Origin: Nocardioides rotundus | Lineage (GTDB): Bacteria; Actinomycetota; Actinomycetes; Propionibacteriales; Nocardioidaceae | DNA: 64,000 nucleotides | Direction of reading: 5' to 3' | Assembly (NCBI RefSeq): GCF_019931675.1 | Contig: NZ_CP082922.1 | Location: forward strand, 806,001-870,000 | Shown: positions 46,296 through 55,048 of the stretch, one piece after another | Layout: each line of letters starts with the position of its first letter | Numbering within the stretch: position 1 is the stretch's first letter | Position numbers and translations under genes: made by a program | The notes under the pieces: generated by a model | Seen by the model: only the letters and a program-made list of their open reading frames with translations | What the model was told of the DNA's origin: nothing | Databases searched by the model: none

Positions 46296-46970
46296 GAGGT
46301 GCGGCAGCCACCCGATCCGCAGCGCCTCGGTGCCACTCCACGGCTCGCGCCGGCCCAGCTCGGCGAGCATCGAGACGGCGGTGTTCGGGATCGCGAACCA
46401 GCCGCTCATCTCACCGATCCCCAGCAGCTCGCGCAGCAGGTACTGGGTGAACCAGCCGTGGGTCACCAGCCCGACCGTCGCGTCGGCGGGCAGCGTGACG
46501 CGCAGCCGCTCGACGACCCGGCGCGCGCGGTCGACGTACTCCTGCTCCGTCGACTCGACCTCCGCGGTCCACCAGCCGTCCTCGGTGACGTCCTCGGGCA
46601 GGACGAGGCGGGAGGAGTACGACGTCAGCACCGACCGTGGCGCCCCCGGGTGCGGCACCCGGGTGCCCGAGTCCGGCAGCACGTCGTAGGGGCCGAGGCA
46701 CTCGTGCAGCTCCGTGTCGCCCTCCAGCGGCAGGTCGAGCGCGTCGGCCAGCGGGGCGGCGGTCTGGACCGCGCGCGCCATCAGCGAGGTGCGCAGGTGG
46801 GTGAGCTCCCACGGCAGCCGGTCCTGGGAGGCGTACGACGCCAGCGCGGCCGCCTGCTCCTCACCCAACGGCGTGAGCAGCGGGTCCGGCTGCCGCCCCT
46901 CGTCGCCGCCGGTGGTCTCGATGATCAGGTTGTTGCCCGACTGGGCGTGGCGGATCAGCACGAAGCGCAT
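46272..46970 (-). CDS. Histidine phosphatase family protein
   Basis: A 232-aa phosphoglycerate-mutase-like phosphatase: LIRHAQSGNN holds the phospho-accepting His, LRTSLMARAVQTAAPLA the second Arg, and LVTHGWFTQYL the second His. RHAQ instead of RHGE leaves activity plausible. Start ATG 46970 (ATG 46979 is an alternative). Substrate unknown. Divergent from the MOSC gene. Confidence 0.85.
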   Translation of the reverse strand: MRFVLIRHAQSGNNLIIETTGGDEGRQPDPLLTPLGEEQAAALASYASQDRLPWELTHLRTSLMARAVQTAAPLADALDLPLEGDTELHECLGPYDVLPDSGTRVPHPGAPRSVLTSYSSRLVLPEDVTEDGWWTAEVESTEQEYVDRARRVVERLRVTLPADATVGLVTHGWFTQYLLRELLGIGEMSGWFAIPNTAVSMLAELGRREPWSGTEALRIGWLPHLAPGQVST

Positions 46971-47001
46971 GACGCCCATCCTGGCCCGTAGGCTCGCCAG
47001 G

Positions 47002-47850
47002 GTGCACGTCACCCGCCTGGCCACCTACCCGCTCAAGTCGGCCTCCGGCGTGCTCGCCGACCGGGCGACGGTCACGCCGATCGGCCTGGAGCACGACCGG
47101 CGCTGGGTGGCGCTGGACCCCGATGGTCATCGGGTGTCGGCCCGGGAGTGCCACGCGCTGCTGGGCGTGACGGCGACCCCGACGCCCGAGGGCCTGCTGC
47201 TCGGCGACCGGTCCGGTGCCTCGGTGCGGGTCGCGACACCGGGCCCGGACGCGACCGAGGTGCCGGTGCGGATCAGCCGCCTCGAGCGGCTGACCCTGGC
47301 GGCCGACGAGGCGAGCGCCTGGCTGAGCCGGACGACCGGACGGGAGCTGAGGCTGGCCCACCTGGGCGACATCCGCGCCCGCGAGATCGGCGAGAGCCAC
47401 GGCGGGCGGCCGGGGGAGACGATGAGCCTGGCCGACGCCGGGCCGATCCTGCTCGTCACCGAGGCCAGCGTCGACCGGCTGCGCGACCTGGTCGCCCAGG
47501 AGTCGGGGGAGGCGTGGCTGGGGCGGGAGGAGGCGCTCGAGCGGTTCCGGCCGAGCATCGTGGTCGACGGCGAGGAGTCGTTCGTCGAGGACTCCTGGCG
47601 CCGGGTCCGGATCGGCGGGACGACGTACCGCTTCGGCGAGCACTGCGACCGCTGCGTGCTGACCACCATCGACCCGACCAGCCTGGAGACCGGCAAGGAG
47701 CCGATCCGGACGCTGGCCCGGCACCGGGCGTGGGACGGGGCCACCTGGTTCGGCATCCGGCTGATCCCCGAGCTCGCCGCCGGCGCGACCGCCGAGGTCG
47801 CGGTGGGCGACGAGGTCGAGGTGCTGGAGACGGCGGCGCACCCGGTCTGA
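47002..47850 (+). CDS. MOSC-domain protein with N-terminal beta barrel
   Basis: A 282-aa protein of the YcbX/mARC type: the N-terminal barrel (VTRLATYPLKSASGV, GLEHDRRWVALDPDG) and a MOSC domain with RFRPSIVVDGEE, GEHCDRCVLTTIDP. The cysteine in CDRC corresponds to the molybdenum ligand of such enzymes, which reduce N-hydroxylated compounds. The importer modABC in this window fits the need for Mo. GTG start at 47002 with TAGGCT 7 nt upstream. Confidence 0.87.
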   Translation: MHVTRLATYPLKSASGVLADRATVTPIGLEHDRRWVALDPDGHRVSARECHALLGVTATPTPEGLLLGDRSGASVRVATPGPDATEVPVRISRLERLTLAADEASAWLSRTTGRELRLAHLGDIRAREIGESHGGRPGETMSLADAGPILLVTEASVDRLRDLVAQESGEAWLGREEALERFRPSIVVDGEESFVEDSWRRVRIGGTTYRFGEHCDRCVLTTIDPTSLETGKEPIRTLARHRAWDGATWFGIRLIPELAAGATAEVAVGDEVEVLETAAHPV

Positions 47851-47862
47851 GAGGCTGCCCCC

Positions 47863-48426
47863 ATGAGGATCGCGATCATCGTCGGCAGCATCCGGGAGGG
47901 CCGGCACGGCTCCAGCGTGGGCCGGTGGGTGCACTGGCTCGCCGAGGAGCACGCCCAGGACGACCAGAGCTTCCACCTGCTCGAGCTCGCCGACTTCGAC
48001 GTGCCCCTGCTCACCGACGCCGTCGTCCCCGGCGCCGCGAACCGGCAGTACTCGTCCCCGGAGATCCAGCGCTGGGGCCGGGAGATCGACTCCTACGACG
48101 GGTTCGTGTGGATCACCCCGGAGTACAACCACGGCGTGCCCGGCGCGTTCAAGAACGCCTTCGACGCGATCTATCCCGAGTGGATGCACAAGGCGGTCGG
48201 GTTCGTCTCCTACGGCGCCGACTCCGGCGTCCGCGCGGTCGAGCAGTGGCGGCAGATCGTGGCGAACGCGCAGATGGTCGACGTGCGCGCCCAGGTCGCG
48301 CTGAGCTCGTTCGCCGACTTCGACGACGACGGCTTCGCCCCGCAGGAGCGGCGGCCCGACGAGCTGCGCACCATGCTCACCCAGCTCACCACGATGACCG
48401 AGGCGCTCCAGCCGCTGCGCTCCTGA
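47863..48426 (+). CDS. NADPH-dependent FMN reductase family protein
   Basis: A 187-aa flavodoxin-fold protein: IIVGSIREGRHGSSVGRW is the FMN phosphate loop and WITPEYNHGVPGAFKNAFD the second conserved loop. It probably is an NAD(P)H:FMN or quinone reductase. It is 12 bp after the MOSC gene and 10 bp before the oxidoreductase gene, so the three may form an operon. Confidence 0.88.
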   Translation: MRIAIIVGSIREGRHGSSVGRWVHWLAEEHAQDDQSFHLLELADFDVPLLTDAVVPGAANRQYSSPEIQRWGREIDSYDGFVWITPEYNHGVPGAFKNAFDAIYPEWMHKAVGFVSYGADSGVRAVEQWRQIVANAQMVDVRAQVALSSFADFDDDGFAPQERRPDELRTMLTQLTTMTEALQPLRS

Positions 48427-48436
48427 TCCGGGCGCC

Positions 48437-49819
48437 GTGAGCCTGCCGCGGGTCACCGGGCGCGTGTCCTGGTGGTACGACGACCTCGGCCACCCCACGC
48501 CCGCCGACCCGCTCGACGGCGACACCGCCTGCGACGTCGCGATCGTGGGCGGCGGGTTCACCGGCCTGTGGGCCGCGTACTACCTCAGCGTCCTCCAGCC
48601 CGACCTCGACGTGCGCGTGCTGGAGGCGCGGACTGCGGGGTACGGCGCCTCCGGTCGCAACGGCGGCTGGCTGACCGCCACCGTCACCGGCGGCCTCGAC
48701 GGCTGGGCGCGCACCCACGGCCGGGACGCCGTACGGCGCTTCCAGCTGGCGATGAACGACACCGTCGCCGAGGTCGCCGACGTCGCCCAGCGGGAGGGGA
48801 TCGACGCCCGGATCCGGCGCGGCGGCACCCTGCTCGCGGCACGCAACCCCGCCCAGCTCGGCCGCGCCCGCGCGCTCGCCGAGCACGGCCGGGAGTGGCC
48901 GGAGACCGGCGCCCGCCTGCTCACCGCGGAGCAGGCGGCCGATCGGGTGAACGTGGCCGGGCTGCTCGGCGGCGTCCGAGAGCCGCACTGCGCGCGGGTC
49001 GACCCGGCCCGGCTGGTCCGCGGGCTCACCGAGACGGTGCGCCGCCGCGGCGTGCGGGTGCACGAGTCCACGGCCGTGCGCTCGATCGAGCCGGGTGCCG
49101 CGCACACCGAGCGGGGGACCGTCCGGGCCCGGCACGTGCTGCGCTGCACCGAGGGGTTCACCGCCGACCTCGCGGGGGAGCGCCGTACCTGGGTGCCGAT
49201 GAACTCCTCGATGATCATCACCGACCCGCTGCCCGAGGACGCGTGGGCGGCGATCGGCTGGGAGCGCTTCGACACCCTCGAGGACCTCTCACACGTCTAC
49301 TCCTACGCCCAGCGCACGACCGACGGGCGGATCGCGATCGGCGGCCGCGGCAACCCCTACCGCTTCGGCTCGCGCACCGACAACGACGGCGGCATCGACG
49401 CCCGGACCGCGGAGACGCTGCACGCGATCCTGTGCTCGTGGTTCCCGATGATCCGCGACGTCCCGGTCGCGCACGGCTGGTCCGGGGTGCTCGGCGTGCC
49501 GCGCGACTGGCGGGCCACCGTGGCACACGACCCGGTCACCGGGCTCGGCCACGCCGGCGGGTACGTCGGCACCGGCGTCGCCGCCACCCACCTCGCCGGA
49601 CGCACCCTCGCCGACCTGGTGCTGGGCCGCGACACCGACCTGGTCTCGCTGCCGTGGGTCGGCCACCGGGTGCGCCGCTGGGAGCCAGAGCCGCTGCGCT
49701 GGCTGGGCATCCACGGGCTCTACGCCGCCTACCGCCTCGCCGACCGCCGCGAGTTCGCCGGCGCGCGCCGTACCTCCCCTCTCGCTCTCCTTGCCGACCG
49801 GGTGAGTGGGCGGGGGTAG
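48437..49819 (+). CDS. FAD-dependent amino-acid/amine oxidoreductase (DAO family)
   Basis: A 460-aa DAO-superfamily enzyme: FAD motif DVAIVGGGFTGLWAAYYL (33-50), YGASGRNGGWLT (the PuuB-like GRNGG) and C-terminal GGYVGTGVAATHLAGRTLADL. PuuB/gamma-glutamylputrescine oxidase-like enzymes share this. GTG start at 48437. Substrate not determinable. A perfect palindrome follows the stop. Confidence 0.83.
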   Translation: MSLPRVTGRVSWWYDDLGHPTPADPLDGDTACDVAIVGGGFTGLWAAYYLSVLQPDLDVRVLEARTAGYGASGRNGGWLTATVTGGLDGWARTHGRDAVRRFQLAMNDTVAEVADVAQREGIDARIRRGGTLLAARNPAQLGRARALAEHGREWPETGARLLTAEQAADRVNVAGLLGGVREPHCARVDPARLVRGLTETVRRRGVRVHESTAVRSIEPGAAHTERGTVRARHVLRCTEGFTADLAGERRTWVPMNSSMIITDPLPEDAWAAIGWERFDTLEDLSHVYSYAQRTTDGRIAIGGRGNPYRFGSRTDNDGGIDARTAETLHAILCSWFPMIRDVPVAHGWSGVLGVPRDWRATVAHDPVTGLGHAGGYVGTGVAATHLAGRTLADLVLGRDTDLVSLPWVGHRVRRWEPEPLRWLGIHGLYAAYRLADRREFAGARRTSPLALLADRVSGRG

Positions 49820-49824
49820 TGGGA

Positions 49825-49850
49825 CGTTTCCCCGGTGCACCGGGGAAACG
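49825..49850 (+). terminator. Perfect 26-bp palindrome terminator
   Basis: The two 13-bp arms CGTTTCCCCGGTG and CACCGGGGAAACG are exact reverse complements without a spacer, 5 bp after the oxidoreductase stop. Between it and the next repeat (49851-49955) I see no gene. Confidence 0.7.
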
Positions 49851-49955
49851 GCCGCTCCCCGGCTGAAACCTCGGCCGACAAGCGCACGCTTTCCCTGACA
49901 ACCTCCCGGCGCCCGGCGGCGCGCCCGGGCCCCCGCTCCGGCGCGGTCGCAAACA

Positions 49956-50000
49956 ACGTCATCCGGAGTGGGGAACCGCTTCCCCGGTTCGTATGACGTC
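49956..50000. repeat. GACGTCAT-type intergenic hairpin repeat, copy 1
   Basis: Outer arms ACGTCAT (49956-49962) and ATGACGT (49993-49999) enclose an inner hairpin GGGGAA-CCGC-TTCCCC (49970-49985). The right half TTCCCCGG-TT-CGTATGACGTCC matches 57676-57697 at 20 of 22 bases. It lies between the oxidoreductase and paaK 3' ends. Confidence 0.7.
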
Positions 50001-50028
50001 CCGGCGGAGCCGACCGACATGAGGCCGG

Positions 50029-51321
50029 CTACCGCTCGTCGACGATCCGCCGCATCTTGCCCATCGAGCGCTCGATCGCCTCGGGGTCGACGACCTCGAC
50101 GGCGACGGTGACCCCGAGGTTGTGCTTGCACAGCCCGGCCAGGCGGCGCCCGGCGTCCTCCGCGGACTCCGGGGAGGCGTCCGGCCGGCGCTCGACCCGC
50201 ACCGTCAGGTCGTCCATCCGGCCGGGGCGGGTCAGCACGCACTGGAAGTGCGGGGTCAGGGCGGGCGTGCGCAGCACGAGCTCCTCGATCTGGGTCGGGA
50301 AGAGGTTCACCCCGCGCACGATCATCATGTCGTCGCTGCGGCCGGTCACCTTCTCCATCCGCCGCATCGGCCGGGCGGTGCCGGGCAGCAGCCGGGTCAG
50401 GTCGCGGGTACGGTAGCGCACGATCGGCATCCCGACCTTGGTGAGCGAGGTGAAGACCAGCTCCCCCTCCTCGCCGCCGGGGAGCACCGCCCCGGTCACC
50501 GGGTCGATCACCTCGGGATAGAAGTGGTCCTCCCACACGTGCAGCCCGTCCTTGGTCTCCACGCACTCCTGCGCGACGCCCGGCCCGATCACCTCCGAGA
50601 GCCCGTAGATGTCGACCGCGTCGATCCCGAGCCGCTCCTCCATCTCCCGGCGCATCTCGTCGGTCCACGGCTCGGCGCCGAAGATCCCCACCTTGAGCGA
50701 CGACGAGCGCGGATCCATGCCCTGCCGCTCCATCTCGTCGGCGATCGCGAGCATGTAGGACGGCGTCACCATGATCACCTCGGGCTCGAAGTCCCGGATC
50801 AGCGTCACCTGACGCTCGGTCATGCCGCCGGAGACGGGTACGACGGCACAGCCCAGCGCCTCCGCGCCGTAGTGCGCTCCCAGCCCGCCGGTGAACAGGC
50901 CGTAGCCGTAGGCCACGTGCACGGTCATGCCGGGTCGCCCGCCGGCCGCCCGGATCGAGCGCGCCATCACGCCGGCCCACAGGTCCACGTCGGCGCGGGT
51001 GTAGCCGACCACGGTCGGCCGGCCCGTCGTACCGCTGCTCGCATGGATGCGGGAGATCTCCTCCCGCGGCACCGCGAACATGCCGAACGGGTAGTTCTCC
51101 CGCAGGTCGGCCTTGGTGGTGAACGGGAACCGCGCCAGGTCGGCCAGCGAGGAGACCTCCGAGGGGTGGACGCCGGCCGCGTCGAAGGCGGAGCGGTAGT
51201 GCGGCACGCGGTCGTAGGCGTGCTCCAGCGACCACCGAAGCCGCGCCAGCTGGAGCTCTCGCAGCTCCTCGATGCCGGCGCGCTCGATCGGCTCCAGGCC
51301 GGAGGGGTCGCCGTGACTCAC
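50029..51321 (-). CDS. paaK: Phenylacetate-CoA ligase
   Basis: A 430-aa AMP-forming ligase that activates phenylacetate or a related aryl acid to its CoA thioester. HASSGTTGRPTVVGYT is the P-loop, YGLSEVIGPGVAQECVE the A5 region and YRTRDLTRLLPG-TARPM, GRSDDMMIVRGVNLFPTQIEE the hinge; the last is diagnostic of PaaK. GTG start at 51321 supported by TAGAGT 7 nt upstream. No other paa genes are nearby, so the physiological substrate is open. Confidence 0.92.
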   Translation of the reverse strand: MSHGDPSGLEPIERAGIEELRELQLARLRWSLEHAYDRVPHYRSAFDAAGVHPSEVSSLADLARFPFTTKADLRENYPFGMFAVPREEISRIHASSGTTGRPTVVGYTRADVDLWAGVMARSIRAAGGRPGMTVHVAYGYGLFTGGLGAHYGAEALGCAVVPVSGGMTERQVTLIRDFEPEVIMVTPSYMLAIADEMERQGMDPRSSSLKVGIFGAEPWTDEMRREMEERLGIDAVDIYGLSEVIGPGVAQECVETKDGLHVWEDHFYPEVIDPVTGAVLPGGEEGELVFTSLTKVGMPIVRYRTRDLTRLLPGTARPMRRMEKVTGRSDDMMIVRGVNLFPTQIEELVLRTPALTPHFQCVLTRPGRMDDLTVRVERRPDASPESAEDAGRRLAGLCKHNLGVTVAVEVVDPEAIERSMGKMRRIVDER

Positions 51322-51363
51322 GTCACGGACTCTAGCCGGGAGCGCGGCCGTAGGCTGCGGCTC

Positions 51364-52170
51364 ATGACGCTGGCCGAGTACGACGCCCACATCGCCGTGA
51401 CCGCAGCCGAGGACGGCGTCTACGCCGCCCGGCTGGAGGACGGCTGGCGGGTCGGCGGCGGCGTCAACGGCGGCTACGTCCTCGGGGTGATCGGCAACGC
51501 GCTGCGCGCGGCCAGCCCCGAGCGCCCGGACCCGCTGGTGGTCTCGGCCTACTACCTCGGCCCGACCGTGGCGGGGGACGCGGTGATCCGTACGACGCCC
51601 CGGCGCGTGGGCGGCTCGACCGCCACCTACGCCGCCGACCTGGAGCAGGACGGCCAGACCCGGGTCACCGCGCTGGCCACCTTCGGCCGGCTCGGCGACC
51701 TGCCGGATGACGTCGGCACCACCGCCACGCCGCCCGACCTGCCTCCGCCGGAGGAGTGCCTCGGCAACGACCTGGCTCCGCCGGAGTTCCTCGAGATCGC
51801 GCCGATCCAGGAGTGGGTGGACATCCGCTTCGATCCCGCCAGCGCCGGCTGGGCGATCGGCAGGCCGAGCATGCGCGGCGTGCTGCAGGGCTGGTTCCGG
51901 CTCAACGACGGGCGCGAGCCCGACCCGATCTCGCTGCTCACCGTCGTGGACGCGCTGCCGCCGGTCACCTTCGACCTCGGCCGGATGGGGTGGGCGCCGA
52001 CGATGGAGCTCACCGCGCACGTGCGGGCGAACCCGGCGCCGGGTTGGCTGAAGGTGCGGATCACCACCGGCAACATGGCGGGCGGGATGTTCGAGGAGGA
52101 CTGCGAGGTGTGGGACTCCGCCGGCCGGCTGGTCGCGCAGTCGCGGCAGCTCGCCCGCCAGCCCCGCTGA
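51364..52170 (+). CDS. Acyl-CoA thioesterase family protein (TesB-like double hotdog)
   Basis: A 268-aa protein: WRVGGGVNGGYVLGVIGNAL near residue 30 is the N-terminal hotdog motif and the C-terminal half (IRFDPASAGW, WFRLNDGREPDPISLLTVVDALPP) forms the second hotdog. Such proteins hydrolyse acyl-CoA thioesters. It is divergent from paaK with 42 bp between and has TAGGCT 7 nt before the ATG. A link to the paaK product is possible. Confidence 0.85.
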   Translation: MTLAEYDAHIAVTAAEDGVYAARLEDGWRVGGGVNGGYVLGVIGNALRAASPERPDPLVVSAYYLGPTVAGDAVIRTTPRRVGGSTATYAADLEQDGQTRVTALATFGRLGDLPDDVGTTATPPDLPPPEECLGNDLAPPEFLEIAPIQEWVDIRFDPASAGWAIGRPSMRGVLQGWFRLNDGREPDPISLLTVVDALPPVTFDLGRMGWAPTMELTAHVRANPAPGWLKVRITTGNMAGGMFEEDCEVWDSAGRLVAQSRQLARQPR

Positions 52171-52227
52171 CCGTCGTACTCACCCCGACTCGCCTCCCGT
52201 CGCGGGAGGGGAGCGGGACAGCGCCGG

Positions 52228-53424
52228 CTACTCCTTGCCGGGGCGGGCGAACCGCTCGAGCAGGGGCCGGAGTCGCCGGGGCACCCGGCGCGGCACCCAG
52301 GGGGTCGGCTTGTGCCGGCCGAACCAGCGGCGCGGCATCGCCACGATCCAGCGGCGCCGGGGGTGCTCGGTGACCGACCACAGGGTGTCGGTCGAGGGCC
52401 ACCACGAGAGGTCCTCGGGGCCGAACGGGAGCGCGAAGGAGTGCGGCTGCAGGTCGCCGGAGCGGCCGACGTACATCGCCCCCGACATCCAGGCCCCCTG
52501 CGACACCGAGGCGTAGAAGGTGCCGTGCACCTGGACGACGCCCTGCATCTGGCCGACGCCCTTCTCCAGGACCGCCGGCTGCGAGCGGCCGTCCTCGTCG
52601 GTGGCGAGCAGCTGCGTCTCCGGGTCCAGGGGATAGCGGGCGATCCGGGTGGACTGGCCGCGGCGGCCGTACTCCCCGGCGAGTAGCTCGGGCGGCTGCT
52701 GGCTGCGGTCCAGGGAGAGGAAGGAGTAGCGCAGTCGCCGCTTGGGGTTGTCGGCGTAGGCGCGGTAGCGGAACCGTACCGGCAGCACGAAGTGGTGGCC
52801 GAAGGAGGCGATGCTGCCGTCGTCGAGCACGCCGAACCGCTCGGGCAGCCGGTCGTCGCCGTCGACCCGCATGATGTCGTCGACCCGGCAGGTCACGAAG
52901 CCCTTGGCGGTGGCGGCGATGTGCAGCCACGGGCCGTACCAGACGACCCCGCCGGCGTGGATCCGCACCGGCTCGAGCGACAGGTTGCCGTCCCGGTCCA
53001 GCCGCGGCTCGACCAGCAGCACGTGGCGGTACTTCAACGTCCTCAGGTCCAAGAAGGTGAGCCGCGAGCCCTGCTCGACGCCGTCGACCGGCTTGGCGTA
53101 CCACGTCGTGACGATCACCCGGCGGCCCCCGCAGACCACCTCGTCGTCGCTGGCGTCGGCGCTGGTGGAGATGCCCTGCGGCCACCACCGCTCGTCCTTC
53201 TGGTCGTAGCGGTCGAACCGGATGCCCCGTCCGACCGCGCGCCCCAGCACCTTGGGCACCCAGGCTCGGCGGGCCTGGTACTTCAGGTTGTCCAGCACCC
53301 CCTCCAGACCGGCCGCGCCGCCGAGGCGCTCGGCGAGGGCGTCGATCTCGCGGGTGTTCTCGTCGGTGCGCCGTAGGTGGATGGGGAAGCTCGGGCGCGT
53401 GCCGGGGTCGGGCGCTGCTGCCAT
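52228..53424 (-). CDS. Large conserved-looking hypothetical protein
   Basis: A 398-aa soluble protein with many Trp/Tyr-rich beta strands ([77 protein letters not shown]). It may form a propeller or lectin-like fold. The basic C-terminus ([20 protein letters not shown]) is notable. No signal peptide, no family recognised. Confidence 0.6.
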   Translation of the reverse strand: MAAAPDPGTRPSFPIHLRRTDENTREIDALAERLGGAAGLEGVLDNLKYQARRAWVPKVLGRAVGRGIRFDRYDQKDERWWPQGISTSADASDDEVVCGGRRVIVTTWYAKPVDGVEQGSRLTFLDLRTLKYRHVLLVEPRLDRDGNLSLEPVRIHAGGVVWYGPWLHIAATAKGFVTCRVDDIMRVDGDDRLPERFGVLDDGSIASFGHHFVLPVRFRYRAYADNPKRRLRYSFLSLDRSQQPPELLAGEYGRRGQSTRIARYPLDPETQLLATDEDGRSQPAVLEKGVGQMQGVVQVHGTFYASVSQGAWMSGAMYVGRSGDLQPHSFALPFGPEDLSWWPSTDTLWSVTEHPRRRWIVAMPRRWFGRHKPTPWVPRRVPRRLRPLLERFARPGKE

Positions 53425-53486
53425 GGGCTCACCTCATCACACACCACCGCCGTGCGTCGCGCGGACGCGGCTGGGAGGATCGGGCC

Positions 53487-53774
53487 GTGCGCGCGATCCT
53501 CTTCGATGCCGACGACGCCGAGGCGATGGCCGCCCGGCTGCGGGCCGACGGCTACCAGGCGAGCGTGCTGCGCGAGCGGCTGGCCGGGGAGGACGACGAC
53601 GAGGACCACCCCTGGGCCGTGCTCACCGACGCGCCGCTGCTGATGGTCGAGGTGCTGGTCGACGAGTACGACGGCTGGCTGGACGCCGACGAGCCCGCAG
53701 CGGCCCGCGACCTGCCGCCGCTGCCGCCGCTCCCGGAGGCGCCGCGGCGGGTGAAGCGGCCGCCTCTAGGCTGA
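53487..53774 (+). CDS. Small acidic hypothetical protein
   Basis: A 95-aa protein starting with GTG 53487. It is acidic in the middle ([11 protein letters not shown] and [12 protein letters not shown]) and has a proline-rich tail. [29 protein letters not shown] resembles a small alpha/beta domain seen next to mshB in related genomes. It ends 5 bp before the mshB start. Confidence 0.6.
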   Translation: MRAILFDADDAEAMAARLRADGYQASVLRERLAGEDDDEDHPWAVLTDAPLLMVEVLVDEYDGWLDADEPAAARDLPPLPPLPEAPRRVKRPPLG

Positions 53775-53779
53775 AGGCC

Positions 53780-54685
53780 ATGACCGCCGATCAGCGCCTG
53801 CTCCTGGTCCATGCCCACCCCGACGACGAGACCATCGGCCAGGGCGCCACGATGGCGAAGTACGCCGCCGAGGGCCGCGGCGTGACCCTGGTGACCTGCA
53901 CCGCCGGCGAGATGGGGGAGATCCTCGTCCCCGAGCTGGAGCACCTCGCCGCCGACCGGGACGACGGCCTGGGCGAGCACCGCCGCGGCGAGCTGGACGC
54001 GGCGATGGCCGAGCTGGGGGTGACCGACCACCGGTTCCTCGGCGGGTTCGGCACCTACCGCGACTCGGGGATGAAGTGGCACCCCGACGGCTACGCGGTC
54101 CCCGCCGACCAGAGCAGCGACAACGCGTTCTGGCACGCCGACCTGACCGAGGCCGCCACCCACCTGGTCGCGGTGATCCGCGAGGTCCGGCCGCAGGTGA
54201 TGGTGACCTACGACCAGTTCGGCAACTACGGCCACCCCGACCACATCCAGGCCCACCGGGTGGCGATGTACGCCGCCCAGCTCGCCGCCGTGCCGTCGTA
54301 CCGTCGCGACCTCGGCGAGCCGTGGGAGATCGCCAAGATCTACTGGAGCGCGATGAGCGAGTCCCGGATGCGGGAGGGGCTGCGCCGGCTGCGCGAGGCC
54401 GGCGACACGACCACGTTCGAGGGCATGGATCCCGAGGGGGCGCTGCCGATGACGTCGCCGGACGCCGACCTGGCGGCCAAGGTCGACGCGTCGGACCACG
54501 TCGCCGCCAAGATGGCCGCGATGCGCGCGCACGCGACCCAGATCGCCACCGACGGGCCGTTCTTCGCGCTCTCGAACAACCTCGGCAACGAGGTCTGGGG
54601 CGTCGAGTTCTTCCGCCTGGCCCACGGGCGCCAGGGGCCGGTCGGCCCCGACGGGCTGGAGAGCGACCTGTTCGCCGGACTGTGA
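53780..54685 (+). CDS. mshB: GlcNAc-Ins deacetylase MshB (mycothiol synthesis)
   Basis: Removes the acetyl group from GlcNAc-inositol, the second step toward mycothiol. A 301-aa zinc deacetylase of the LmbE family: HAHPDDE (11-17, His13, Asp15, Asp16) and [11 protein letters not shown] (149-159) with His152 and His155. [18 protein letters not shown] near the end is MshB-like and separates it from the amidase Mca. TAGGCT 7 nt before the ATG. Overlaps the DUF6113 gene by 4 bp. Confidence 0.93.
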   Translation: MTADQRLLLVHAHPDDETIGQGATMAKYAAEGRGVTLVTCTAGEMGEILVPELEHLAADRDDGLGEHRRGELDAAMAELGVTDHRFLGGFGTYRDSGMKWHPDGYAVPADQSSDNAFWHADLTEAATHLVAVIREVRPQVMVTYDQFGNYGHPDHIQAHRVAMYAAQLAAVPSYRRDLGEPWEIAKIYWSAMSESRMREGLRRLREAGDTTTFEGMDPEGALPMTSPDADLAAKVDASDHVAAKMAAMRAHATQIATDGPFFALSNNLGNEVWGVEFFRLAHGRQGPVGPDGLESDLFAGL

Positions 54686-55017
54686 GCCGCGTCCTGCGGG
54701 GCCTGGGCGCGACGCTCGTGGCGGTCGTGCTCGGTGTGCTGTCGGCGGTCCCGGGAGTGCTGCTGCACCTGCGCCCCTGGACGCTGCCGTTGACCGTCCT
54801 GGTCGCCCTGGCCTGGCTGGTCGCCCTGCCCCCAGGAGCGGCGCGGCTGGCGTACGCCGTCAGCTGGGCGGGCGTGGTCGCGCTCTTCGCCGCCCCGCGG
54901 GCCGGGGGCGACCTGGTCGTGGTCAGCTCCCTGACGTCCTACCTGCTGATCGGGTTCGCCCTGGCCCTGGTGGCGGCCGCCCTGGTGAGCCTTCCCCGGA
55001 CGTCTCGCGATTCCTAG
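54682..55017 (+). CDS. DUF6113-like membrane protein
   Basis: A 111-aa protein with four hydrophobic stretches ([66 protein letters not shown]). Position immediately after mshB with GTGA overlap matches DUF6113. Function unknown. Confidence 0.65.
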   Translation: MSRVLRGLGATLVAVVLGVLSAVPGVLLHLRPWTLPLTVLVALAWLVALPPGAARLAYAVSWAGVVALFAAPRAGGDLVVVSSLTSYLLIGFALALVAAALVSLPRTSRDS

Positions 55018-55048
55018 CCGTAAGGATCACCCCTCTAGGATGGCCCCG

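Noticed and set aside
50029..52170. A phenylacetate degradation cluster
   Set aside because: Only paaK and a thioesterase are present. No paaABCDE, paaG/Z or regulator genes are nearby, so the pathway cannot be claimed.
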